64,000 nucleotides of DNA. Source: Bacillus sp. FJAT-22090. GTDB taxonomy: Bacteria > Bacillota > Bacilli > Bacillales_A > Planococcaceae. The position numbers were made by a program, and so were the translations under genes. Below, in pieces: positions 1 through 8,281 of the stretch (position 1 is the first letter of the stretch; every line of letters starts with the position of its first letter). Location: assembly GCF_001278755.1 (NCBI RefSeq), contig NZ_CP012601.1:62001-126000 (forward strand). Direction: 5' to 3'. The notes beneath the pieces are model-generated. The model searched no databases. It was not told the DNA's origin and saw nothing but the letters and a program-made list of their open reading frames with translations.

Positions 1-2
1 CC

Positions 3-875
3 ATTGATTCGTCTACGGATTTTGTAGCAAGCTTAAACACATTGGAGCCATCCATTCAATTTATTTCAAAAAATCTAGAATTAATAGAAACTTGGGAGTT
101 GGATAAGCCATATACGGGATTTTCACATGTCTCAGATGATTACATATTTTTGTATGGTTACACATTAGAAGAAGCAGAACTTTTTCAAATTTCTACGGGA
201 AAACTTATTGCAACTTACCCTGTCCATGAAGGAGCTACCTTTGCATATGCAGTTAAAGAAACTATATATGTTGCAAATGGGAAGGAAAATACGGTTACTT
301 CATATGATGTAAAAGGGAATGAAATTGCTAAAGCTGATACTGGTCGATATCCGATGTCGATGATTGCAGATCATAACAATTTGTACGTTATTAATTTCAA
401 AGACACGATATTGTCTGTCTACAATATAAATGATTTAAAATTAGTTACTACTTGGGAAATACCTACATCCTCCCACGGTCTACATTTGGTTGATAACGAG
501 CTTTGGGTTGGTGGACATGGTGCAGGAAGCCAGGCAAATAAAGTTATTAGCAAGTACAATATACAGAGCGGAGAACTGCAGGGAGAAATGGAAGCACCAA
601 TGATGCCTATAGATTTTGCGGATGCGTCTGATGGATTCGTTTATGCTGTTAGTCATGGTAATAATTATGTTTATAAATTCACTAAAGGAGGAGAACTGGT
701 TTCTTCTATTAAAGTTGGAGCCAATCCTTTCTCCATTACTTCTTTTGGCGAAAGCCTTGTAGTAGCAGGTTATGACGATCATCAAGTTTACTTCTTACAA
801 AATGGAGAAGTAATAAAGAAGGTATCAGTTGGTAAAGGGCCTTTTCAACTGATTAAGAGGGAGGCAAGTAAATGA
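3..875 (+). CDS. Beta-propeller (YncE-like) protein, 5'-truncated by window edge
   Basis: The frame is open to the first base, so only the C-terminal part (about 290 aa) is visible; the TTG at 42 is not a convincing start. The protein has repeated roughly 40-residue blocks with short motifs such as LWVGGHG, VYAVSHGNNYVYKF and LVVAGYDDHQVYF, typical of seven-bladed YncE/SMP-30-like propellers. These are usually secreted or lipid-anchored ligand or protein binders. The stop overlaps the next gene by 4 bases (ATGA), so it belongs to a regulator-kinase-lipoprotein operon and could help sense an extracellular signal (inference). The N-terminus and any signal peptide lie outside the window. Confidence 0.7.
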   Translation: MDSSTDFVASLNTLEPSIQFISKNLELIETWELDKPYTGFSHVSDDYIFLYGYTLEEAELFQISTGKLIATYPVHEGATFAYAVKETIYVANGKENTVTSYDVKGNEIAKADTGRYPMSMIADHNNLYVINFKDTILSVYNINDLKLVTTWEIPTSSHGLHLVDNELWVGGHGAGSQANKVISKYNIQSGELQGEMEAPMMPIDFADASDGFVYAVSHGNNYVYKFTKGGELVSSIKVGANPFSITSFGESLVVAGYDDHQVYFLQNGEVIKKVSVGKGPFQLIKREASK

Positions 876-1546
876 CGACTATATTAGTTGTAGATGACGA
901 ACAGGATATGCGAAAACTAGTTGAAATGCATTTACAAAAGGCTGGCCTCCAAGTAATCCAAGCTGAAAACGGGAATCAAGCAATCGAACTTCTACAAAGT
1001 ACAGAAATCGATCTTATTCTCTTAGATGTTATGATGCCTGAAAAGGATGGGTTTGCTGTTTGTGAAGAGATTCGTCAGTTTTCTGAAGTTCCTATTATTT
1101 TCTTAACAGCGCTTGATGCAAAGAGCGATTTAGTAAAAGGACTACAGCTTGGTGGAGATGATTATGTTGTAAAGCCATTCACGGCAATGGAGTTAACTGC
1201 TAGAATCAATGCAATACTTAGAAGAACTGGATATTCCTCGAATAATGATATTATAACAAAGGGAATATTAGTAAATGACATTGTGGGGAGACAACTCAAG
1301 AGAGATGGTTTTAAAATTGTCCTTACCTTGAAAGAATATGAACTCATCTATTTATTCATGGAGAATGAAGGAAAAGTTTTCTCTAGGGAGCAGTTGCTAG
1401 AATTGCTTTGGGGTATACAGTATGAAGGTGGTACACGCACTGTTGATACGCATATAAAAACGCTTCGTCTGAAACTTGGTGAAGTTGCTGGGAAATACAT
1501 TGATACAGTTTGGGGAATAGGATATCGTTTTGAGGTTAAAGAATGA
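872..1546 (+). CDS. OmpR/PhoB-family response regulator
   Basis: A 224-aa two-domain regulator. The receiver domain (about 1-118) has acidic pocket D8/D9, phospho-acceptor D52 in LLDVMMP, T79 and K101 in VVKPF. A winged-helix DNA-binding domain (about 128-222) ends with the typical DTVWGIGYRFE. Start and stop overlap both neighbours by 4 bases (ATGA), implying translational coupling with the propeller gene upstream and the kinase downstream, its likely partner. The regulated genes cannot be told from the sequence; the lipoprotein at the operon end is one candidate. Confidence 0.93.
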   Translation: MTTILVVDDEQDMRKLVEMHLQKAGLQVIQAENGNQAIELLQSTEIDLILLDVMMPEKDGFAVCEEIRQFSEVPIIFLTALDAKSDLVKGLQLGGDDYVVKPFTAMELTARINAILRRTGYSSNNDIITKGILVNDIVGRQLKRDGFKIVLTLKEYELIYLFMENEGKVFSREQLLELLWGIQYEGGTRTVDTHIKTLRLKLGEVAGKYIDTVWGIGYRFEVKE

Positions 1547-2937
1547 AAAAGTTATCCTTTAAAATTTGGATGCTGTTGCTTGTCTTTATTGCTACTACCA
1601 TTGTTTTCTTAGTCGTATTTACAAATTTTTTATATGAGGAGCTGTATGTGCAACATACGGAGAACTCTATGAAAGAGGTTGCAGAAAATTTACATCGTAC
1701 ATATGATGGTGGAGTTGTCTCAGACGAATTTATTAAACAAACAGAAGAGTATAATCGTTTTTCGAATATAGAAGCTTTTACTGTTCGAAATCCGAGGGAA
1801 TTGAGTGCATGCGTTCCTTTCGATATCGACTATGACAGTTTAATAGGAGCAGAGGAGAGAGCAGAACTGCTTGCCGGTAATTCAGTTACGAAAAGAGGGT
1901 TTGAAAGTAGATTTGATCGAGAAGTTGTATCGGTTATTTACCCTCTTGTCGATGAAAATCGGTTAGAAGGAATTATTTATTTATATGTACCATTAACAAA
2001 AATAACCGAAATGGCATCTAAAGATGTTGTCTTTTTAATTGGGATTGTTTCTTTACTGTTAATAGGAATGGCTTATATTAGCCTAAAAAGTCTACAGAAA
2101 GTGTTAACACCATTGGCAAGGTTAAAAGAAGCAGCTCTTTCGATGGCAGGCGGAAATTATACTACTCGAGTGAATGTGGAGTCTCAAGATGAGATTGGTG
2201 AGCTCGCTCAAACCTTTAACCAAATGGCAGCATCTATACAGGAGGAAGATGAAAAAAAACGAGATTTCCTATCAATTGTTTCGCATGAATTAAGAACACC
2301 AATTAGTTATATAAAAGGTTATGGAGAGGCTTTTGAACAAAAGCTTATACCAGAAGAGAAACAAGAAGAAATTTATAAACTAATCGTTCGAGAGGCAGAT
2401 CGCATGCAAAAGTTAACGAATGATTTGCTAACCGTTGCTAGAGCAGAAAACGATGAAGATGTCGAGACTGGACCGATTGTTTTAGCGGAAGCCATTCGTG
2501 AAGTAATTCAGCTCGTACAATCTAACGCTTATGAAAAAGAAATATCATTTATTGTAACGGTTGATGAAGATACCATATTAAATGTGGATGAACCGAAAAC
2601 AAAACAAATTTTGATAAATGTTTTGGAAAATGCGATTCACTATTCGCCAAACCGGTCCAGTATAAGCATTAGCAATAAAACGACAAAAAAGGATACGACA
2701 ATTGAAATAAAGGATGAAGGATGTGGTATGGAAAAAGAGCATTTAGCTCATATTACGGAGCGTTTTTACCGCGTGAATAAAGCAAGAAGTCGTTCAGACG
2801 GGGGCACAGGATTAGGACTTTCCATTGCCTCCCAATTAGTTGCTATTCAAAAAGGAAAGCTAGAATTTTCTAGTGAAGTTGGAAAAGGAACGACTGTATA
2901 CATTACATTACCTATTTGGGAGGATTCATTCGAATGA
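1543..2937 (+). CDS. HAMP-domain sensor histidine kinase
   Basis: A 464-aa membrane kinase. Transmembrane segments lie at about 7-30 and 161-183 and enclose a roughly 130-residue extracytoplasmic sensor. A HAMP linker follows (about 184-237), then the H-box SHELRTPISYIK with phospho-acceptor H248. The HATPase domain has an N-box (NVLENAIHYSP), DEGCGM, an F-box (ERFYR) and GGTGLGLSI. It presumably phosphorylates the regulator encoded just upstream (4-base overlap). The signal is unknown. The neighbouring propeller and FixH/YtkA-like lipoprotein suggest an envelope or redox/metal cue, but this is inference. Confidence 0.92.
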   Translation: MKKLSFKIWMLLLVFIATTIVFLVVFTNFLYEELYVQHTENSMKEVAENLHRTYDGGVVSDEFIKQTEEYNRFSNIEAFTVRNPRELSACVPFDIDYDSLIGAEERAELLAGNSVTKRGFESRFDREVVSVIYPLVDENRLEGIIYLYVPLTKITEMASKDVVFLIGIVSLLLIGMAYISLKSLQKVLTPLARLKEAALSMAGGNYTTRVNVESQDEIGELAQTFNQMAASIQEEDEKKRDFLSIVSHELRTPISYIKGYGEAFEQKLIPEEKQEEIYKLIVREADRMQKLTNDLLTVARAENDEDVETGPIVLAEAIREVIQLVQSNAYEKEISFIVTVDEDTILNVDEPKTKQILINVLENAIHYSPNRSSISISNKTTKKDTTIEIKDEGCGMEKEHLAHITERFYRVNKARSRSDGGTGLGLSIASQLVAIQKGKLEFSSEVGKGTTVYITLPIWEDSFE

Positions 2938-3392
2938 AAAATATTTTAGCTATACTTGCATTAGTAACTTTAACGTTAGTAGGTTGTTCTTCTAAAGATA
3001 CAACACATGACGAAGGTTCACATAATGAAGGTACTTTAGAAGAGGTTGTAGTAGATATTCAAACAGAAGAGACATTACCTGTTGGAGAGGAAATCATACT
3101 TTCAGCAAAAGTTACTCAAGGCGAGGAAGCTGTTAACGATGCGGATAAAGTGGAGTTTGAAGTATGGGAGTCTGGGATGCGCGACCAAAGTGAAATGTTA
3201 GAAGGTACTTTCACGAAAGACGGTGTTTACGAAGCTAATTATACTTTTGATCATGATGGTGTCTATTATATGTTTGCCCATACAACAGCACGTGGCCTTC
3301 ATGTTATGCCGAAACAAGAATTAAAGGTCGGAAATCCTGACATGAGTAAAGTGAAACCAGACGACAGTGATGATTCTATGCATCACGAATAA
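2934..3392 (+). CDS. FixH/YtkA-like lipoprotein
   Basis: Start chosen at ATG 2934, which overlaps the kinase stop (ATGA) and puts a lipoprotein signal at the very N-terminus, with lipobox LVGC and lipidated C18; an in-frame ATG at 2916 would add residues before the signal. The mature part has an acidic, His-containing linker (HDEGSHNEG) and then an Ig-like beta-sandwich resembling the YtkA/FixH family (FEVWESGMRDQ, YYMFAHTTARGLHVMP). Family members are membrane-anchored, and some are linked to copper or cytochrome oxidase handling. The tail again carries His and Asp, so metal binding is plausible but unproven. Last gene of the operon. Confidence 0.8.
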   Translation: MKNILAILALVTLTLVGCSSKDTTHDEGSHNEGTLEEVVVDIQTEETLPVGEEIILSAKVTQGEEAVNDADKVEFEVWESGMRDQSEMLEGTFTKDGVYEANYTFDHDGVYYMFAHTTARGLHVMPKQELKVGNPDMSKVKPDDSDDSMHHE

Positions 3393-3396
3393 ATAC

Positions 3397-3458
3397 TTGC
3401 TAAAAAAACAAAATGAGTGTATTATATTGACTAGATGACCGATTTGGTTTTCTAGTCA
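3397..3458 (+). promoter_or_regulatory. Promoter and probable TetR operator (also terminator-like hairpin)
   Basis: A sigma-A-like promoter is visible: TTGCTA (3397-3402), 17 bp, TATTAT (3420-3425). Directly downstream is TGACTAGA (3428-3435)/TCTAGTCA (3451-3458), an 8-bp perfect inverted repeat enclosing ATGACCGA. A T-rich run follows to 3468, so the same palindrome could terminate the upstream operon. Placement over the expected transcription start suggests autorepression by the TetR gene that follows. Confidence 0.5.
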
Positions 3459-3481
3459 TTTTTTCTTTAGGGGTGAAATCG

Positions 3482-4051
3482 ATGGATCGGAAGCAGGAAA
3501 TACTAACAGCAGCAACGAAATCTTTTTCGCTTTTCGGTTATAAAGCTACAACAATGGATCAAATCGCCAAAATTGCAAACGTTGGAAAAGGAACTATTTA
3601 TACATTTTTCGAAAACAAAGAAGTCCTTTTTCAAGAAATTGTCCTTCAAATGATAGCTGAAATGAAACATGAGGCTACGAAAGCGATTAAAGAGGATGGT
3701 TCGTTTCATAAAAATGCTCACGCGGCGTTGATGAAGATGTTGGAGTTTAGAGAAACACATCAGCTATTTGTAAAAATAATAGATGAAGAAAAAGAATTAC
3801 GAACACCTACCGTTCAACAAGTAGTCCAACAAGTGGAACAAGCAATAGTTTCGTTTGTGAAAGAAAAGATTGATAAATATATAGAAAGAGGAGAAATTCG
3901 ACAAGTTAATAGTGAACTTGTAGCATATTTACTATTAAAAACGTATCTTGCTCTAGTGAATGATTGGAACATAACTCATGACCAATCTTTATCGGAAGAT
4001 GAAATTTCAACTATTATTCAAGATACTATCTTTCGTAGTCTCTTAATTTGA
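3482..4051 (+). CDS. TetR/AcrR-family repressor (YhgD-like)
   Basis: A 189-aa regulator. ATG 3482 is preferred because AGGGGTG at 3469-3475 is then a well-spaced ribosome site; a GTG at 3473 lies inside that site. The N-terminal helix-turn-helix (about 10-55) reads IAKIANVGKGTIYTFFENKEVLF, split here as IAKIANVGKGTIY and TFFENKEVLF, a classic TetR signature. The C-terminal helical part would bind an effector. It sits 66 bases upstream of a YhgE-family gene, matching the B. subtilis yhgD-yhgE pair. It probably represses itself and that gene through the shared ATGACCGA motif (inference). Confidence 0.9.
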   Translation: MDRKQEILTAATKSFSLFGYKATTMDQIAKIANVGKGTIYTFFENKEVLFQEIVLQMIAEMKHEATKAIKEDGSFHKNAHAALMKMLEFRETHQLFVKIIDEEKELRTPTVQQVVQQVEQAIVSFVKEKIDKYIERGEIRQVNSELVAYLLLKTYLALVNDWNITHDQSLSEDEISTIIQDTIFRSLLI

Positions 4052-4073
4052 GACTCCTTTTTTTGAAGAAAAA

Positions 4074-4096
4074 TGACCGAATGAATATTATGGTCA
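4074..4096 (+). promoter_or_regulatory. Candidate TetR operator upstream of yhgE
   Basis: TGACC (4074-4078), 13 bases, GGTCA (4092-4096) is an inverted repeat just before the yhgE ribosome site (GGAGGG). Its left arm, ATGACCGA, recurs at 3435-3442 in front of the repressor gene, as expected for an operator shared by both. Confidence 0.45.
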
Positions 4097-4117
4097 ATTA
4101 GTTTTGGAGGGAAAAAT

Positions 4118-6307
4118 ATGATAAAAGCAGAATGGAAAGCAATCTTTAAAAACCGGAAAGTATTGGTTTCAATTATTGCGGTGTTATTTATACCAGTTTT
4201 GTATGCGGGCATGTTTTTATGGGCATTTTGGGATCCTTATGCAAAATTGAGCGATCTACCAGTTGCTATTATCAATAGCGATGAAGGGGTAGATTATAAC
4301 GGGACGAAACTGGCTCTAGGAGAAACATTAACGGATAAACTGATAGATAGTGAACAGTTTAATTTTGAATCTGTCTCCAAGAAGGAAGCAGAACAAGGAT
4401 TATTAGATCAAGATTATTATTTACTAATTGAAATACCAAGTAATTTTTCACAGCATGCAACAACATTATTAGAGGAACAACCAGAAAAAATGGTTATTAC
4501 GTATAAAGCGAATGAAGGATATAACTTTTTAGCATCACAAATTGGGAACACTGCAATGGAACAAATTCGTGCACAAGTGAATGAAGAAGTTACGACTACT
4601 TATGCGGAACAACTATTTTCTTCTATAAACAAACTTGGTGATGGATTCGCTGAAGCATCAGACGGAGCAGGTCAATTAAAAGACGGTGCATCTGAACTTA
4701 ACGATGGAGCAAGTGATTTAAAAGGTTATTTAGAGCAACTTGCAAGCAGTACAATAGAGCTTCGTGATGGAACTACTACAGTTAATTCAGGAATACAAAC
4801 TGCTGCCGAAGGTTCTACCCAATTAAATACTGGTCTCTCTCAATTGTCTGATGGCTCAACACAACTTGCAGATGGGGCAAGTCAAGCCGCAACAGGAGCT
4901 GGGTCATTACAAACAGGTATTCAGCAGTACACAGAAGGAGTAGCAAAGCTAAATGAAAGTTATCAATTATTAAGTGAGAAAGACAAAACTTTGTTAGCAT
5001 CATTAGCCCAACTACAAAATAGTTCTGCAAATTTAAATGATAGTGCTACCCAATTAGCACAAGGGTCGACAAATGTAACAGCTGGGATACAAGCATTATC
5101 CAAACAACTGGAACAACTAAGTGCCGCATTACCAGAAGAACAGTCAACTGCATTAAAGGAATCACTGAAACAGCTGGAGACTGGTAGTTCAACTGTATCA
5201 GCAGGGTTAGAAAAATTAACTAGTGGTACAGCCGCTTTGGAGAGTGGAACAGCTAAAGTGCATGATGGAGCTGAACAACTAAGTGCTGGTTATTCACAGG
5301 CACAACAAGGTATATCAAAACTAAATGATTCTTCTTCTGCATTAGTAGAAGGCTCAACTAGTCTATCCACAGGTACAAGTACGTTAGCAGCAAAAATGAA
5401 AGAGCTTCAATCCGGAATACAACAAGCTTATACTGGTTCAAATAGTTTGGTTAGTGGCTTAAATCAATTAGCAGCTGGGTCCACACAACTACAAACTGGA
5501 ACCGGAACACTTGCAGAAAAATCTGGTGAACTAGCAGCTGGTTCTACAAAACTAGCAGATGGAACAAAAGCTTTGGTCGATGGTACAAATACACTGCAAT
5601 CTAGCCTTAAAGACGCTAGTAAAGAAGCGGGAGACGTAAGTGCCACAGATGATACATTCAATATGGTTGCCGCTCCTGTTGAAGTAAAAACAGAAGAAGT
5701 GAATGCAGTTCCAAACTATGGAACAGGATTTACACCATATTTCTTATCACTTGGTTTATTTGTTGGTGCGTTACTAATCTCCATTGTATTCCCATTCGTA
5801 CAACCTGCTATTACGCCTTCTAGTGGAGCGAAATGGTTTACAAGTAAGGTTACCGTTCTTGCCGCTGTTGGAATTATCCAATCGCTTATTGTTGTTATAA
5901 TTGCATTATTTGCATTAAAACTAGAAACTCAAAGCATAGGGATGTTCATTTTAACTGCAATCATCACTAGCTTTACTTTCTTAGCAATGATTCAATTGTT
6001 CGTGACTGTATTCAGTGATCCGGGAAGATTTTTAGCGATAATTGTGTTAATTCTTCAGTTAACAACTAGCGCTGGAACATTCCCATTAGAGTTACTTCCT
6101 GAGCCATTACAATTTTTCAACAAATTATTACCAATGACTTATTCAGTTCAAGCATTTAAAGCGTCTATTTCTTCAGGCGATGTTAGTCAAATTTGGTTTA
6201 ATAATAGTGTGTTAATTGGTTTCATGGTTGCTTGCTTGGCATTAACATTTGGTTATTTCATGTTATTGTTTTCAAAACGACACTCCAAACAAACAGCTGA
6301 AGCATAA
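4118..6307 (+). CDS. yhgE: YhgE/Pip-domain membrane protein
   Basis: A 729-aa protein. A first transmembrane helix (about 15-36) precedes a conserved extracytoplasmic YhgE block (FWDPYAKLSDLPVAIINSD). A long region (about 170-510) follows, built of many 7-to-11-residue repeats such as LKDGASELNDGASDL, LQTGTGTLAEKSGEL and LADGTKALVDGT, predicted to form an elongated coiled stalk. The C-terminal third (about 545-725) holds about six membrane helices resembling an ABC-2-type permease domain. Relatives include the phage-infection protein Pip and ESX-associated EsaA/YueB-like proteins. Probably controlled by the adjacent TetR repressor; substrate or partner unknown. Confidence 0.88.
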   Translation: MIKAEWKAIFKNRKVLVSIIAVLFIPVLYAGMFLWAFWDPYAKLSDLPVAIINSDEGVDYNGTKLALGETLTDKLIDSEQFNFESVSKKEAEQGLLDQDYYLLIEIPSNFSQHATTLLEEQPEKMVITYKANEGYNFLASQIGNTAMEQIRAQVNEEVTTTYAEQLFSSINKLGDGFAEASDGAGQLKDGASELNDGASDLKGYLEQLASSTIELRDGTTTVNSGIQTAAEGSTQLNTGLSQLSDGSTQLADGASQAATGAGSLQTGIQQYTEGVAKLNESYQLLSEKDKTLLASLAQLQNSSANLNDSATQLAQGSTNVTAGIQALSKQLEQLSAALPEEQSTALKESLKQLETGSSTVSAGLEKLTSGTAALESGTAKVHDGAEQLSAGYSQAQQGISKLNDSSSALVEGSTSLSTGTSTLAAKMKELQSGIQQAYTGSNSLVSGLNQLAAGSTQLQTGTGTLAEKSGELAAGSTKLADGTKALVDGTNTLQSSLKDASKEAGDVSATDDTFNMVAAPVEVKTEEVNAVPNYGTGFTPYFLSLGLFVGALLISIVFPFVQPAITPSSGAKWFTSKVTVLAAVGIIQSLIVVIIALFALKLETQSIGMFILTAIITSFTFLAMIQLFVTVFSDPGRFLAIIVLILQLTTSAGTFPLELLPEPLQFFNKLLPMTYSVQAFKASISSGDVSQIWFNNSVLIGFMVACLALTFGYFMLLFSKRHSKQTAEA

Positions 6308-6312
6308 TAATC

Positions 6313-6345
6313 AATGCCTATCCAACATAAGGATAGGCATTTTTT
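6313..6345 (+). terminator. Terminator after yhgE
   Basis: Perfect 11-bp stem AATGCCTATCC/GGATAGGCATT with loop AACATAA, followed by TTTT. The same stem recurs at 6928-6956. Confidence 0.85.
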
Positions 6346-6360
6346 ATATATGATAAATAT

Positions 6361-6620
6361 CTGAAGCTTACCCCTCGCTTTTTGACCGAACCCCATTGAT
6401 TTCCGTTCCAGGCGGACGCTTTCCGCCGGCATGGCTTCAGCCGCTTCCCTTGCTCCTGCGCAAAGCTCGTCGCAAAAAACAATGCTCCTGCGCAAAGCTC
6501 GTCGCAAAAAACAATGCTCCTGCGCAAGCTCGTCGCAAAAATTAATTTCGCTACGCTCAGTCCAGGGGCTTCAGCTCATGCTATTCCGGCACGAGTCGCC
6601 GCATGAAACGAAAATCAACT
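6361..6620 (+). repeat. Dispersed GC-rich repeat, copy A (partial)
   Basis: Contains CGTTCCAGGCGGACGC, TTCCGCCGGCATGGCTTCAG, a short tandem block, TTCGCTACGCTCAGTCCAGG and a GGAGTCGCCGCC-like end. The same order of blocks recurs at 41450-41710 (same orientation) and reversed at 8520-8650. Clearly richer in G+C than its surroundings. No transposase. The open frames crossing it on both strands look like translated repeat, not genes. Confidence 0.8.
6451..6545 (+). repeat. Three tandem 32-bp units inside copy A
   Basis: Units begin at 6451, 6483 and 6515, each starting TGCTCCTGCGCAA and carrying GCTCGTCGCAAAAA. The first two are identical; the third is one base shorter and ends TTAA. Back-to-back with no spacers, so not CRISPR. 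Confidence 0.85.
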
Positions 6621-6723
6621 ATTGTATGCTTACAATAAAGCCTTTCTTGATAAATTAAAGTAAATGAAAGAAATAAGGTACTTTATGCTCAAAAAACAAT
6701 TACATTTAAAACGTAAATTATTC

Positions 6724-6800
6724 AGTGACCTCGTCACGCTCCTGCAGGATCACGTCTGTCTCTTTATTTTCGCAGGAGTCGAGCGGAGCTTCTCCAAACT
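6724..6800. repeat. GC-rich repeat fragment
   Basis: An isolated stretch with GTGACCTCGTCACGCTCCTG and GCAGGAGTCGAGCGGAGCTT, richer in G+C than the AT-rich bases around it and similar in style to the neighbouring repeat. The rest of the gap from 6621 to 6927 is AT-rich with no supported gene. Confidence 0.4.
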
Positions 6801-6927
6801 AATAAAATGCTACCTTATTATTTTCTACATACTCAGAAAGAATAATCTTAAGTTAATAGAAAATGATAACTAAAACTAAAAATAATTAACTAGACAATTA
6901 GCAAACCTCTATTTGTTTACAAACTAC

Positions 6928-6956
6928 AATGCCTATCCATTATAAGGATAGGCATT
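6928..6956. terminator. Second copy of the yhgE terminator stem
   Basis: AATGCCTATCC/GGATAGGCATT is identical to the stem at 6313-6341, with loop ATTATAA, but with only a short T run after it. The pair brackets the repeat-rich gap 6346-6927. Confidence 0.6.
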
Positions 6957-6962
6957 TTGCAC

Positions 6963-6999
6963 GAAAAAAACCAGCTAGAATGGGGAATAATCTAGCTGG
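6963..6999 (-). terminator. Terminator of yhfH
   Basis: Stem CCAGCTAGA (6971-6979)/TCTAGCTGG (6991-6999). Read on the minus strand it is followed by seven T (complement of 6964-6970), directly after the yhfH stop. Confidence 0.75.
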
Positions 7000-7012
7000 C
7001 ATTTCAAAAAAA

Positions 7013-7138
7013 TTAAATGGAATTACAATTATCACATTGATTACCATAGCACTCATGCTGCTCTTCAATTGTTTCACCGCATGTAGCACATTTTTTCTCA
7101 GGCAGGTTACGGAAAAATTCAATTACGTTTTCTAACAT
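7013..7138 (-). CDS. yhfH: YhfH-family small zinc-ribbon protein
   Basis: A 41-aa protein starting MLENVIEFFRNLPEKKC. The start at 7138 is set by GGAGGTGG eight bases upstream on the minus strand; a longer in-frame reading to 7216 lacks a ribosome site. Cysteines C17/C20 and C35/C38 (CATC and CDNC), plus C30, suggest a rubredoxin-like zinc ribbon. It matches my memory of B. subtilis YhfH, which also lies beside the lipoate ligase lplJ; here the two are divergent. Function unknown. Confidence 0.82.
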   Translation of the reverse strand: MLENVIEFFRNLPEKKCATCGETIEEQHECYGNQCDNCNSI

Positions 7139-7260
7139 AGTTGTTCCACCTCCATCTGTTATATAACTGTTTAAGTTAAATTGATTGTAATATAACACAG
7201 AATCATTTGTCAACACATTCCGTAGTTTTTTGTTAAAATAGGTCTAAAGGAGAGATGATC

Positions 7261-8253
7261 ATGTATTTTATTGATAACAAAGGAATAACAGACCCACGAA
7301 TTAACCTTGCAATTGAAGAGTATGCTTTAAAAACAATGGATGTTGAAAAGGATTCTTTTCTTCTGTTTTACATAAATCAGCCTTCCATTATCATTGGAAG
7401 AAATCAAAATACAGTGGAAGAAATTAATACAGACTTTGTAGAGAAAAATGGAATTATACCTGTTCGCAGACTTTCAGGTGGCGGTGCAGTGTATCATGAC
7501 CTAGGGAATCTAAACTATAGTTTTCTAACAAAAGATGACGGGGAAAGCTTCCGCAATTTTAAAAAATTTACACAACCAGTTATAGATGCACTTGGTAAAA
7601 TGGGTGTGGCTGCTGAGCTTTCTGGAAGAAATGATATTTTGGCAGAAGGGAAAAAAATATCTGGTAATGCACAATATTCTACGCGTGGAAGAATGTTCAG
7701 CCATGGTACTTTAATGTTCGATACAGAGATTGATGCAGTTGTATCAGCGTTAAAGGTGAGTAAAGAAAAAATTGAGTCTAAAGGAATTAAATCAATTCGT
7801 AGCCGCGTAACAAACATTTCTGATTTAATGGAAAACCCGATGACAATTGAACAGTTTCGCTCAGAAATTCTTGCCTCTATTTTTGGTGGAGCAGAGAATG
7901 TACAATATTGGGAACTTACAGAAGAAGATTGGAAAAACATTCATAAGCTTTCGGAAGAACGTTATCAACAATGGGATTGGAATTACGGTAAATCACCTAA
8001 ATTTAATATAAAACACTCCCACCGTTTCCCAACTGGAGGAGTCGACGTTCGATTAGAAGTAAATAAAGGTATTATAGAAGAAGTGAAAATCTATGGTGAT
8101 TTCTTTGGTGTCGGTGATATGGAAGAAGTAGAAAAACTATTAGTCGGTAAACTATATAGTAAACAAGCTATAGAAGAGGCACTTGAACCAATCGACGTTC
8201 CAAAGTACTTTGGCGGTATTTCAAAAGAAGAATTAGTACAGCTCATCTATTAA
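7261..8253 (+). CDS. lplJ: Lipoate-protein ligase
   Basis: A 330-aa enzyme that activates free lipoate with ATP and attaches it to lipoyl domains of 2-oxoacid dehydrogenases and GcvH. ATG 7261 is chosen over 7255 because AAGGAG is then correctly spaced and the product begins MYFIDNKGITDPRINLAIEE, as in LplJ. The lipoyl-AMP pocket RRLSGGGAVYHD is at 69-80, followed by GNLNYSF, and the catalytic-lysine region EGKKISGNAQY near 135-145. A C-terminal accessory domain is present, and length matches the family (about 330 aa). It stands alone, with a strong hairpin downstream. Confidence 0.95.
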   Translation: MYFIDNKGITDPRINLAIEEYALKTMDVEKDSFLLFYINQPSIIIGRNQNTVEEINTDFVEKNGIIPVRRLSGGGAVYHDLGNLNYSFLTKDDGESFRNFKKFTQPVIDALGKMGVAAELSGRNDILAEGKKISGNAQYSTRGRMFSHGTLMFDTEIDAVVSALKVSKEKIESKGIKSIRSRVTNISDLMENPMTIEQFRSEILASIFGGAENVQYWELTEEDWKNIHKLSEERYQQWDWNYGKSPKFNIKHSHRFPTGGVDVRLEVNKGIIEEVKIYGDFFGVGDMEEVEKLLVGKLYSKQAIEEALEPIDVPKYFGGISKEELVQLIY

Positions 8254-8281
8254 TAATTATTGAAAAGTTTTATATATTTAC

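Noticed and set aside
480-785. 101-codon minus-strand frame under the beta-propeller gene, and similar long antisense frames elsewhere
   Set aside because: Each is antisense to a well-supported gene, lacks a ribosome site and has no recognisable domain.
6451-6545. CRISPR-like direct repeats of 32 bp (also at 41515-41609)
   Set aside because: Units are head-to-tail with no spacers and lie inside a dispersed repeat; no cas genes in the window.
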